Source of the DNA: an uncultured Alistipes sp.
GTDB taxonomy: Bacteria > Bacteroidota > Bacteroidia > Bacteroidales > Rikenellaceae
NCBI GenBank assembly: GCA_910577475.1
Contig: CAJTLJ010000016.1
Location: 1 to 45,885, forward strand
Length of the DNA: 45,885 nt
Direction: 5' to 3'
The position numbers were made by a program, and so were the translations under genes. Below, one piece after another: positions 8,095 through 15,753 of the stretch. Each line of letters opens with the position of its first letter. Position 1 is the stretch's first letter. The notes below the pieces were generated by a model. The model was not told the DNA's origin, ran no database searches, and saw only the letters and a list, made by a program, of their open reading frames with translations.

Positions 8095-11000
8095 ATGACA
8101 TCTAACGAAATTTCAAATATTATTACTCATTTTCAGCAACAATGCAATGATGCACGTTCTGAAGATGACATAAAGGGAGCCTCCAATATTTTCTTCAATG
8201 ATATCGGTAAGGCATTAGGTATATCGATCAGTTCACATAATGAGATTACGTCAGCTTATGGAGGACGTATCGATAGCGTTTATAATAATATTTATTTCGA
8301 ATATAAAAAACTAAATCTTTTCTCGAAGCCTAATTATGACGGAATTAAGGAGGCTGTCTATGGACGAGATGAAAAAGACCGTGGCCTTTTCCACTATCTC
8401 GTCAATTTCGCTTTACAGGAATCTCATGGAGATATCGACAGGTTTCTTCACTATCTTACATCTTCGGTAGGTGTCGGCTTCGATGGCTCAAAATTCGTTT
8501 TTTGCCGTTTCAAACTTAGTAGCAAGACCACCAATATATACCATTCCTACAAGACAAAAAAATTCCCTAAGGATTTCCCTCGTTCATTCAATGTCGAATT
8601 CGAGTGCTCCAACCCTTATGAGTTTTTACATGGCGTAAAACGGATTCTTCTTTACTTACGCTCGACTGTTCGAAAAAAGTTATCTGCCGAATCTCTCTGC
8701 GAGACATTCAGAGCTGAATCTGAGATTTCTAAGTCTACTATTGTATATCTTCGTAATCTTTTAGAGGAGTCATTAGAAACCAATATACGTATTGCGACCC
8801 TTTATAATGAATGGGACAGAATTTTCGGTACCATATATGGCGATCAGGAATCGGATTTTGTCAAGCAAGTCCACGCGCTTCAAAAATTCTATCCTATAGC
8901 TTTCAGAAATGAAGATGATGTTAAAAAAACGCTCTTTATAATTCAGACGTATTATAGCATCCTTATCAAATTACTTATTCAAAATCTTTTTGCGAATCTT
9001 CAATTACCGGCCATTAAGCCGGATATTATTCAGGACAAGTCCGACCTCATTAAACTCTTTTACGGGCAAAGAGACGATTTCTGTAATTTCATCGACAATT
9101 TTTTTGAAATCCATTTCTTTGAGTGGTTTACTCTTTCGGAGAATTTCGACATCGCCTACATCAACAATTTGATTTCGGCATTGGATGATTTTGAAACTAC
9201 CGCAAGCGTCATTAAACCAGAAATTGTCGGTGATGTATTAAAGCAGACCTATGAGAGTTTAATGCCGAAAGATTTACGTCATATGATGGGCGAGTATTAT
9301 ACCGTTGAATGGCTTGCAGAATTTACAATCGAAAAGTCAGGTTATGATGGCGGTATCGATACCACTGTGCTTGATCCTACATGTGGCTCTGGTATTTTTA
9401 TTACCGATCTTATAAAAAAATACAACCTGAAATACTCAAGCGAACAAAGTTATAATGAATTGGTTTCTCATATCATCAATAACTTTGTCGGATTTGACAT
9501 CAATCCGATAGCCGTTATTCAAGCCAAAGGCAATTATATTTTATCTCTGGGAGATATCACACAATTGCGTCAGCCAATTTCAATTCCGATATATATGTGT
9601 GATAGCGTTCTGGTTCCGACTATTCATGCTAAGCAAAAAGCGAACCGGAATTTCATAGCTATCACAACATCCGTCGGCGATTTCAAACTTCCGATACTCG
9701 CTTCCCGTGACGAAAGCAATACGTTTTTAAAACTGCTCTCTAAATGTATTCTTTCCGATTATACTTCTTATGAACAGTTTGCATCTCGATTATCGGATGA
9801 ATACGGTATTGTTATGAACGATGATACTGCTGTCTTGGCAAGAAATCTTTTCTCTCAACTTCTCAATCTTCATTACGCAGGACGAGATGGTTTTTGGCCT
9901 ATCATTCTCAAGAATTCCTTCGCTCCGCTTTTCTGCGAGAACCAGTTCGATTACATTATCGGAAACCCTCCGTGGATTGCTTGGAAAGCTATGTCCGAAA
10001 GTTATAGAAACCTTACTTTAGATATATGGCTTTCTTACGGCATTTTCGAAAAGTCGGCTTATGACAAAATCACGAGCCACGATGATTTTGCTATGGCTGT
10101 GACATATGTCGCTATCGATCATTATCTTAAGGATAATGGAGTGGCAGCCTTGATTCTTCCCCAAACTTTTGTCAAGAGTCTTAAAGGCGGAGAGGGTTTC
10201 AGGAAATTTTGCATTACTCGCGATAACCAGGAACATCCTTTTTCTATCGACGCTGTGCATGACATGCTTCGAGTGAATCCTTTTAAGGGTATAGCAAGTA
10301 ACAAGACATCTGTATATATTTTCAGAAAGTCTGTCCGCATGCGATATCCTATGGATAATTATTTCGAATATGCCATTAATCCAGGGGCTAAAGTCGAATA
10401 TTCGATGCCATACGAATCGGTTCGTTCCAAAATATCTTCGATTCAGCTCTCTGCGAAACCAATTAACGAAGATGTTAGAAGTCCATGGCTGACTGTACCG
10501 GCAGCCGTTAGTCATCACGTGGATAAATTTTTAGGTCCTTCTCCCTATAAAGGTCGCAAGGGAATAGAACCTTGTGGCGCAAAAGGTGTTTATCTCGTGG
10601 AGGTATTGGAACGTAGAAATGATTTGCTTAAGATCTCGAATCTTATTAAACGGTCGAGATTGCAAGAGGCGAAAGATTTAGGTATTCACGTCGGATTTGT
10701 CGACGCCGAACATGTATATCCGATGGTAGGAGGACGTAACATAGAGAAATGGGGCATAAATTCTTACATTTATATGTTGGTGCCGCATTCTTCCAAAGGT
10801 GAAGCACTCTACCGCGGAATACCGACAGAGACTCTTCAGGCGAAATATTATCGGACATACGATTGGCTTTATTATTTCCATGATCTCCTTAGAGATACAC
10901 GCATTAGGTCTGCAAAATTCTTTGATGTTAACCAATTTCCTTGGTATCGCCTCGACAATGTGGGAGATTACACATTTAAACCCTATAAAGTTCTTTGGCA

Positions 11001-11376
11001 GGAACAAGCGAAGTCTTTGGATTGTTGCGTAGTATCTACTATTAGAGATGAATTCGTCTTCGATAAGATCGTGGTTACAGACTCTAAAGTTCTGTTTGTA
11101 CCATTCGACTCGGAAGATGAGGCCCACTACCTTTGCGGTGTCCTTAACTCCAAAATTGTTGAACAGATCATACAAGGTTATACGATCGATACCAATCGGG
11201 GTACTGATATTGTTAAGAATATACGAATCCCCCGATTTGATCCGACTAATCCCGTTCACATGGAAATTTCGAAGTTATCTTTATCTTGTCACAAAGCCTA
11301 TAAAGATAATGACAGAAAGCTTTTGTCTTTGCTTAATAAGAGTCTTAATGAAATAGTACCTGTGATATTTCCTTAA
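8095..11376 (+). CDS. Type IIG-like restriction-modification enzyme (N6-adenine methylase with nuclease-like N-terminus)
   Basis: Large single-chain protein of 1093 residues. The N-terminus (about 55-75) has a PD-(D/E)xK-like signature, Asp60 then FEYKK with Glu69 and Lys71, fitting a DNA-cleavage domain. A long helical linker follows. The methylase domain starts near GEYYTVEWLAEF (about 398), the usual entry to N6-adenine methylases. AdoMet motif I is DPTCGSGIF (Asp at about 427) and the catalytic motif IV is NPPW (624-627), giving adenine-N6 methylation. The C-terminal 400 residues probably carry target recognition, with YPMVGGRNIEKW and VLWQEQAK segments and a final NSKIVEQIIQGYTIDTNRGTD block typical of Eco57I/HsdS-like regions. 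Such proteins methylate host DNA and cut unmodified DNA alone. The gene is much more AT-rich than its neighbours, indicating transfer. No separate R, M or S gene is adjacent. The recognition site is unknown. Confidence 0.85.
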   Translation: MTSNEISNIITHFQQQCNDARSEDDIKGASNIFFNDIGKALGISISSHNEITSAYGGRIDSVYNNIYFEYKKLNLFSKPNYDGIKEAVYGRDEKDRGLFHYLVNFALQESHGDIDRFLHYLTSSVGVGFDGSKFVFCRFKLSSKTTNIYHSYKTKKFPKDFPRSFNVEFECSNPYEFLHGVKRILLYLRSTVRKKLSAESLCETFRAESEISKSTIVYLRNLLEESLETNIRIATLYNEWDRIFGTIYGDQESDFVKQVHALQKFYPIAFRNEDDVKKTLFIIQTYYSILIKLLIQNLFANLQLPAIKPDIIQDKSDLIKLFYGQRDDFCNFIDNFFEIHFFEWFTLSENFDIAYINNLISALDDFETTASVIKPEIVGDVLKQTYESLMPKDLRHMMGEYYTVEWLAEFTIEKSGYDGGIDTTVLDPTCGSGIFITDLIKKYNLKYSSEQSYNELVSHIINNFVGFDINPIAVIQAKGNYILSLGDITQLRQPISIPIYMCDSVLVPTIHAKQKANRNFIAITTSVGDFKLPILASRDESNTFLKLLSKCILSDYTSYEQFASRLSDEYGIVMNDDTAVLARNLFSQLLNLHYAGRDGFWPIILKNSFAPLFCENQFDYIIGNPPWIAWKAMSESYRNLTLDIWLSYGIFEKSAYDKITSHDDFAMAVTYVAIDHYLKDNGVAALILPQTFVKSLKGGEGFRKFCITRDNQEHPFSIDAVHDMLRVNPFKGIASNKTSVYIFRKSVRMRYPMDNYFEYAINPGAKVEYSMPYESVRSKISSIQLSAKPINEDVRSPWLTVPAAVSHHVDKFLGPSPYKGRKGIEPCGAKGVYLVEVLERRNDLLKISNLIKRSRLQEAKDLGIHVGFVDAEHVYPMVGGRNIEKWGINSYIYMLVPHSSKGEALYRGIPTETLQAKYYRTYDWLYYFHDLLRDTRIRSAKFFDVNQFPWYRLDNVGDYTFKPYKVLWQEQAKSLDCCVVSTIRDEFVFDKIVVTDSKVLFVPFDSEDEAHYLCGVLNSKIVEQIIQGYTIDTNRGTDIVKNIRIPRFDPTNPVHMEISKLSLSCHKAYKDNDRKLLSLLNKSLNEIVPVIFP

Positions 11377-11744
11377 ACGTTGCATCAGAAAGTCTGTGTC
11401 TTTCGACGCGTTGGGGAGGTTGAAATCGAGTCAGAGGTTTCCGACCATATGGCTTCGATCTTGGCCCACTATAAAGGACTTTCGACATATTGTCGTCCGG
11501 ATCGATTGCTTCAGAATACGGGAGCGGAACGATCTGAAGAAGAGTTTGTTTCGAGTAGCTCAATACTTCGAAGTTCCCGAGAAATCGATGAGTCGGTCCT
11601 CCTCTTAGGTAATTCTGCCAATTTTCACTCTTGTGACAACCACCGTTCGGGTAGGATGGATTGATCTTATCGAATGAACCTTGCGACAACCTGCGACATG
11701 GATTGCGGCATCGCCGCCACAGGCGTGCGTGCATGGGGGTATAC
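11377..11744. other. Gene-poor stretch between RM gene and tRNA
   Basis: Short frames exist on both strands (about 70-130 codons), but none starts well or resembles a known family. I looked for integrase, excisionase or transposase remnants and saw none. A plus-strand frame at 11396-11608 ends LFRVAQYFEVPEKSM, faintly like a helix-turn-helix segment, but the rest is not protein-like. Base composition is intermediate. It is probably the decayed edge of the insertion that brought the RM gene. Confidence 0.4.
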
Positions 11745-11778
11745 AATAAAAAAGCGGAAGACTTTCATCTTCCGCTTT
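11745..11778 (-). terminator. Terminator of tRNA-Lys transcript
   Basis: An 11-bp stem (11751-11761 with 11768-11778) with a six-base loop is followed on the minus strand by TTTTTTATT. It begins three bases past the tRNA 3' end. Confidence 0.88.
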
Positions 11779-11780
11779 CG

Positions 11781-11853
11781 TACCCCCTCAGGGGCTCGAA
11801 CCCTGGACCCCAACATTAAGAGTGTCGTGCTCTACCAACTGAGCTAAAGAGGC
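11781..11853 (-). tRNA. tRNA-Lys(CTT)
   Basis: A 73-base cloverleaf without encoded CCA. It has D arm GCTC/GAGC, anticodon stem CGACA/TGTTG with loop CTCTTAA (anticodon CTT, reading AAG), and T arm CAGGG/CCCTG with loop TTCGAGC. The acceptor pairs GCCTCTT with AGGGGGT, giving G-U pairs at positions 1-72, 4-69 and 6-67. This is odd, because the usual partner would end AAGAGGC. It may be a functional but atypical tRNA, or one whose 3' half was replaced by the neighbouring insertion. Expression is supported by a perfect promoter and an adjacent terminator. Confidence 0.9.
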
Positions 11854-11877
11854 ATTCAACCTTTTCGATTGCGAGTG

Positions 11878-11908
11878 CAAAGGTAGCTATATTTTCGTTA
11901 TCTGCAAA
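11878..11908 (-). promoter_or_regulatory. tRNA-Lys promoter
   Basis: The minus strand has TTTG (11905-11908), 19 bases, then TACCTTTG (11878-11885), a full match to the Bacteroidota consensus. The expected transcript start lies about 20 bases before the tRNA 5' end. Confidence 0.8.
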
Positions 11909-11972
11909 TTTTTTGCCGAAAAAAATGAGAAAAATTTTACATTTTTTTTCGGGTCTGTTTGCGTATTGGCAG

Positions 11973-13298
11973 TTAATCGATTGATTTTATTTCGATTATG
12001 CGCAGCGGATCGCTGTTCCACTCTCCGCCCGCTTCGGGATAGAAAATCGGCCGTTGCTCCTCGAGCCGTTTCAGATTCAGGTAACTTTCGTAGAGCCCGA
12101 TGCCGTTGGAGGCGTCGCGGGCCAGTGAAAATCCGATTACCGAGGGGTGGTATTGGGAGAGGCGGTAGGCCGATTCGGTGCGGTCGATGCAGGAGGGAGT
12201 GTGCGCGGGATCGTTCGTCGGGTTGCCTCCCTTTCGGCGGGACTCTCCGGAGCGGGCGCTGCGCAGCGGCGTCTGGGCGATCAGGAGCATGCCCATCTCG
12301 TCGCAGAGGTCGTAGATGCTTTCGTCGACCGGACCCGGCAGGGGGAGCAGGACGGTCGTGCCGCCGTATTTGGCGTTTTCGAGCCGGGTCGCCGTCAGCG
12401 ACGTCCCGTCGAACGTTCCCAGCCGGAGCTCCACCGGCCGGCCGTTGAGCAGGAGTTCGCCGTCGCGCATTTCGATGGTGCGGAATCCCACGAGGCGGGT
12501 CTGGTGTTCGGTATAGCGCCCGGCGGTCTGGGTGCGCAGTTGCAGGCGGTAACGGGTGGGGGTGTCGGGCGACCAGAGTTCGTTTTCGGGGATAGCGACC
12601 GTGAAGCGCAGGGTGTCTTCCCCGCGCATGGAGAGGGCGATATCCTCGAATCCGCTCTTGACGGAGAGGCCCGAGGGACTCTTCAGATCGTAGTGTATGC
12701 GGGCCTGCTTGCGGTTCAGGGCGTCGCTCTTCACTACGATGCCCACTTCGGCCAGGTAGTTTCCGTCGACCGGCCGGGTGATGACGAAGCAGTCGCGGAT
12801 GCGGATGGTGGGCTGCGAGATCAACTCCGAGACGCCGATCCCGGTCGCCGGGTGCGCGAAGTCGTCGAGCGAGGCGTCGGGCTGAAATTCCGGTATCCGC
12901 AGTTCCAGCCGGTTGGAACCCTCTCTGAGGAGTTTCGTGAGGTTGAATTCGGCCGGGAGCGCTCCGTGCCGTACGTGACCCGCCCGGCGGCCGTTGACCG
13001 TCAGTTCGTAGCCGGCCGGGGCCGAAGCGATCCGCAGCAGCACCTGCCGGTTCGCCCAGGCGAAGGGGATGGAGCAGTCGGCTTCGAAACGGGTTTCGGC
13101 CGATCCGGCTGCAGGACGCCACGTCACCGGACGCAGGTAGCTGTTGCTCTCCTCGGCCGGCAGGTCGAAACGCTGGACGGGGATCGTGCGGGGGCGGGCC
13201 GGTTCGCGTCCCGAAGCGGGTGCGGCGGGGGTGTCGGCGGACTGGCCGAAGGCAGCGGCGAGAGAAAACAGAGCGAGCAGGGTGACGATTTTGCGCAT
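11973..13298 (-). CDS. Secreted GH2-like protein lacking a catalytic barrel
   Basis: A 441-residue exported protein with an N-terminal signal (MRKIVTLLALFSLAAAFGQS). It resembles the front half of family 2 glycoside hydrolases: a jelly-roll sugar-binding domain (about 55-185, with FNLTKLLREGSNRLELRI), then an immunoglobulin-like domain (about 190-300, ending VGFRTIEMRDGELLLNGRPV). In a normal GH2 enzyme the barrel with its two catalytic Glu would follow NGRPV and take 300 or more residues. Here only about 130 residues follow, with a short barrel-like fragment and no recognisable N-E acid/base motif. It may bind carbohydrate without cleaving it, or be a degenerate enzyme. It is transcribed divergently from the small nuclease-fold gene. 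A likely signal cleavage site follows AAAFGQ. Confidence 0.75.
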   Translation of the reverse strand: MRKIVTLLALFSLAAAFGQSADTPAAPASGREPARPRTIPVQRFDLPAEESNSYLRPVTWRPAAGSAETRFEADCSIPFAWANRQVLLRIASAPAGYELTVNGRRAGHVRHGALPAEFNLTKLLREGSNRLELRIPEFQPDASLDDFAHPATGIGVSELISQPTIRIRDCFVITRPVDGNYLAEVGIVVKSDALNRKQARIHYDLKSPSGLSVKSGFEDIALSMRGEDTLRFTVAIPENELWSPDTPTRYRLQLRTQTAGRYTEHQTRLVGFRTIEMRDGELLLNGRPVELRLGTFDGTSLTATRLENAKYGGTTVLLPLPGPVDESIYDLCDEMGMLLIAQTPLRSARSGESRRKGGNPTNDPAHTPSCIDRTESAYRLSQYHPSVIGFSLARDASNGIGLYESYLNLKRLEEQRPIFYPEAGGEWNSDPLRIIEIKSID

Positions 13299-13306
13299 AT
13301 ATTTCC

Positions 13307-13328
13307 TATATTTGTGACCGTAAAGTTA
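13307..13328. promoter_or_regulatory. Divergent overlapping -7 boxes
   Basis: Plus strand TATATTTG at 13307-13314 suits the gene at 13350. Minus strand TAACTTTA at 13321-13328 suits the gene starting at 13298. The boxes are so close that the two polymerases should compete. Neither has a strong -33 element. Confidence 0.45.
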
Positions 13329-13349
13329 CGAAAAAAAACGAATACAGCG

Positions 13350-13796
13350 ATGGGTGGACTTCCGAAACTCAATTTTCCTGCCGTTCGGCTGCGGGCCCGG
13401 CGGGTCGGCGTCGGGGTCGAGGTGTGGGACGCGGTGCGGGGCATGTGGCTGGTGCTGACCCCCGAGGAGTGGGTGCGGCGTCATCTGATCGGCTGGATCG
13501 AGGGGCGGGGCATAGCGCCCCAGCGGATCGTGCAGGAGTGGCCTGTCAGGCTGAACGGACAGCCGCAGCGTGCCGACGTCGTGGTGGTCGACCGGCAGGG
13601 GAGACCCCTGCTGCTGGCGGAGTGCAAGGCGGCGTCGGTGCGGATCGACGGAACGGTGCTGGATCAGGCCGTGCGTTACAATTCGGTGGTCGGCGCCCCC
13701 TGGCTGATGCTCACCAACGGACTGACGCATTATTTCTATACTTGTGCCGAGGGGGCGTGCAAGCCGGTGCGTGAGCTGCCCGCTTCGTTCGTTTAG
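13350..13796 (+). CDS. HsdR N-terminal-like small nuclease-fold protein
   Basis: A 148-residue cytosolic protein matching the isolated N-terminal domain of type I restriction R subunits (HsdR_N type). It has the PD-(D/E)xK layout: Asp76 in RADVVVVD, then Glu91 and Lys93 in LLLAECKA, followed by Gln106 and Tyr110 in the QAVRYN motif. The helicase and C-terminal parts of HsdR are absent and there are no hsdM or hsdS genes nearby. Stand-alone copies of this domain occur in many Bacteroidota genomes, usually as single core genes, so it need not be a restriction enzyme. The ATG at 13350 fits the promoter at 13307 and the conserved start MGGLPKLNFP. The frame continues upstream, but that part is antisense to the GH2-like gene. 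The real role is unknown. Confidence 0.85.
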   Translation: MGGLPKLNFPAVRLRARRVGVGVEVWDAVRGMWLVLTPEEWVRRHLIGWIEGRGIAPQRIVQEWPVRLNGQPQRADVVVVDRQGRPLLLAECKAASVRIDGTVLDQAVRYNSVVGAPWLMLTNGLTHYFYTCAEGACKPVRELPASFV

Positions 13797-13814
13797 GGTT
13801 TTTCGCTATCTTTG
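13784..13814 (+). promoter_or_regulatory. lytS-lytR operon promoter next to the start codon
   Basis: TATCTTTG at 13807-13814, with TTCG at 13784-13787 in the -33 place (19-base spacer). The start codon is at 13821, only six bases past the -7 box, so the transcript should start at or within a few bases of the ATG. The -33 part lies inside the end of the preceding gene. Confidence 0.6.
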
Positions 13815-13820
13815 CGGGAT

Positions 13821-14882
13821 ATGAAACGTATGCAGAACATTCGGAAACAACGCATCGGCGAGAACCTGATCTACGTCATGGTCTGGCTCGTCATCATTCT
13901 GGTGCCCATCCTGAGCTCCAAGATGCTCGGCGAGGAGCATGTCGACCTGGAGGCCATCTTCACCTCGTGGCGGAAGATCGCCCCCTACCTGCTGCTGTTC
14001 ATCATCAATAACAGCCTGCTGGCGCCCAAGCTGCTGCAGAAGCGGCGCTACGTGCTCTACGTGCTGTGCGACCTGGCGGTCATCACGGCGATATTCGGGG
14101 CGGTGGACCTCTACGAGCAGTTTTTTCCGAGGGTGCTGCCCCTCGACGAGACCGTGATCGCGAACCGCAAGGCCTCGTTCTCCGATCTGGCCCTGCCCTG
14201 GAACATTCTGCTGGGCCTCTTCATGACGGGTGCCAACACCATGATCAAGATGCTCTATCAGGCCATGCGCAACGAGCAGGTGATGGAGGCGCTGAAACAT
14301 CAGAATCTCCAGGCCGAGATCGACTACCTGAAGTATCAGATCAACCCCCACTTCTTCATGAACACCCTCAACAATATCCACGCCCTGATCGACATCGACG
14401 CCGACGGGGCGAAAGATGCGGTCATCGAGCTCTCGAAGATGATGCGCTACGTGCTCTACGACTCGGGACAGCGCAGCATCTCGTTGGAGCAGGACATGCA
14501 GTTCATGGAGAACTACATCCAGCTGATGCGGATCCGCTATGCCGAGGAGCTGGACATCCGCATCGACTATCCCGCCCGCGAGGCGGCCGGAATCTCGATC
14601 CCGCCCCTGCTGCTCATCGTCTTCGTGGAGAACGCCTTCAAGCACGGCGTGTCGGGCAGCCGCGCCTCGTTCATCCATATCCGGGTGACGCTGGCCGACA
14701 AGCTGGTGTGCTGCACGATCGTCAACAGCAAGCGCCCCCGCAGCGGGGCCCACGCCCCGGGCATCGGCCTGAAGAACGTGCGCAAGCGGCTGGACCTGAT
14801 CTACGGCGGTCGTTACGCGCTCGACCTCACGGATGCGGCCGATACCTATACCGTTCAACTCACGATACCCCAATTGCCATGA
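13821..14882 (+). CDS. LytS/YehU-type sensor histidine kinase
   Basis: Membrane sensor kinase of 353 residues that should phosphorylate the response regulator encoded next. The N-terminal 150 residues hold about four hydrophobic segments (for example NLIYVMVWLVIILVPIL and APYLLLFIINNSLL). A coiled linker then leads to the His_kinase domain with the acceptor His in YQINPHFFMNTLNNIHAL. The ATP-binding region has ENAFKHG and the G-box GIGLKNVRKRL. No periplasmic sensing domain is seen, so the signal may be within the membrane. I use the ATG at 13821; an earlier TTG at 13812 overlaps the promoter. The stop overlaps the next start (ATGA), showing translational coupling. Confidence 0.9.
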   Translation: MKRMQNIRKQRIGENLIYVMVWLVIILVPILSSKMLGEEHVDLEAIFTSWRKIAPYLLLFIINNSLLAPKLLQKRRYVLYVLCDLAVITAIFGAVDLYEQFFPRVLPLDETVIANRKASFSDLALPWNILLGLFMTGANTMIKMLYQAMRNEQVMEALKHQNLQAEIDYLKYQINPHFFMNTLNNIHALIDIDADGAKDAVIELSKMMRYVLYDSGQRSISLEQDMQFMENYIQLMRIRYAEELDIRIDYPAREAAGISIPPLLLIVFVENAFKHGVSGSRASFIHIRVTLADKLVCCTIVNSKRPRSGAHAPGIGLKNVRKRLDLIYGGRYALDLTDAADTYTVQLTIPQLP

Positions 14883-15643
14883 TTAAGTGCATCGCCATCG
14901 ACGACGAGCCGCTGGCGCTCCGTCAGATCCGCAACTACGTCGGCCGCACCCCCGAACTGGAGCTGGCCGCCACCTTCTCCGACGCCCTCGCGGCGCGCGA
15001 GTACCTGCGCGGCGAGGAGGTCGACCTGATCTTCGTCGATATCAACATGCCCGACCTCAACGGGCTCGATTTCGTGCGGACGCTGGAGCGGAAGACGCTG
15101 GTGGTCTTCACGACGGCCTATTCGGAACACGCCGTCGAGGGGTTTCGGCTCGACGCCGCGGACTACCTGCTCAAACCTTTCAGCTTCGCGGAGTTCCGGC
15201 GCGCGGTAGCCAAGGTCTGCTCGCTGCACGAGCTGATCCGGTTGGCCCGGCGCTCCGAAGAGGCGTCCGGCGAAGCGGTCCCCGAGCCGGACGAGGCGAC
15301 GGCCGAGAGTCCGGAGTATATCTCCGTCAAGGCCGACTACAAGGTCTCGCTGATCCGGATCGCCGATATCGTCTACGTCGAGAGCGAGGGGGAGTACGTG
15401 CGCCTGCACCTGGCCGACGGCTCCACGCTGATGACCCTGTTCCGGCTGAAGAACATGGAGAGCGCGCTGCCCTCGGAGAGCTTCATGCGCGTGCACCGCT
15501 CGTTCGTAGTCAATCTCAAGTATATCACCGGTTATGCCAAGGGGCGGGTCTACATCGGCGAGAACGACTGCCTGCCCATCGGCGACAACTACCGTCAGGT
15601 GTTCCAGCACTATGTCGACAGCCACTTCCCGAGCATCGGTTAG
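14879..15643 (+). CDS. LytTR-family response regulator
   Basis: Cytosolic two-component regulator of 254 residues. The receiver domain (1-120) has acidic residues in AIDDEPLAL, the phosphoacceptor Asp in LIFVDINMPDLNG, a Thr in FTTAYSEHA and the Lys in YLLKPFSF. A linker rich in Glu and Pro follows (about 128-145). The LytTR DNA-binding domain (about 145-250) contains IVYVESEGEYVRLHL and the FMRVHRSFVVNL motif. It should be activated by the kinase encoded directly upstream, with which it overlaps by four bases. LytTR proteins bind paired direct repeats; I did not find an obvious target inside the window. Confidence 0.92.
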   Translation: MIKCIAIDDEPLALRQIRNYVGRTPELELAATFSDALAAREYLRGEEVDLIFVDINMPDLNGLDFVRTLERKTLVVFTTAYSEHAVEGFRLDAADYLLKPFSFAEFRRAVAKVCSLHELIRLARRSEEASGEAVPEPDEATAESPEYISVKADYKVSLIRIADIVYVESEGEYVRLHLADGSTLMTLFRLKNMESALPSESFMRVHRSFVVNLKYITGYAKGRVYIGENDCLPIGDNYRQVFQHYVDSHFPSIG

Positions 15644-15675
15644 CGCCGGCGGACGACAATATTTTCGGTATAAAA

Positions 15676-15706
15676 TTGCTTTTCTGAAGATAATATCGTA
15701 ACTTTG
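15676..15706 (+). promoter_or_regulatory. Trigger factor promoter
   Basis: TAACTTTG at 15699-15706 follows TTGC at 15676-15679 by 19 bases. The leader to the ATG at 15754 is about 40 bases. Confidence 0.65.
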
Positions 15707-15753
15707 CGCGCTATTTAAGCGAAGATTCGAAACAAAATAACAGATTCGTTACT

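Noticed and set aside
11377..11746. Possible integrase or transposase remnant beside tRNA-Lys
   Set aside because: No catalytic motif or recognisable segment was found in any frame, and the tRNA 3' sequence does not recur near 7.7-8.1 kb, so no attachment-site pair can be claimed.
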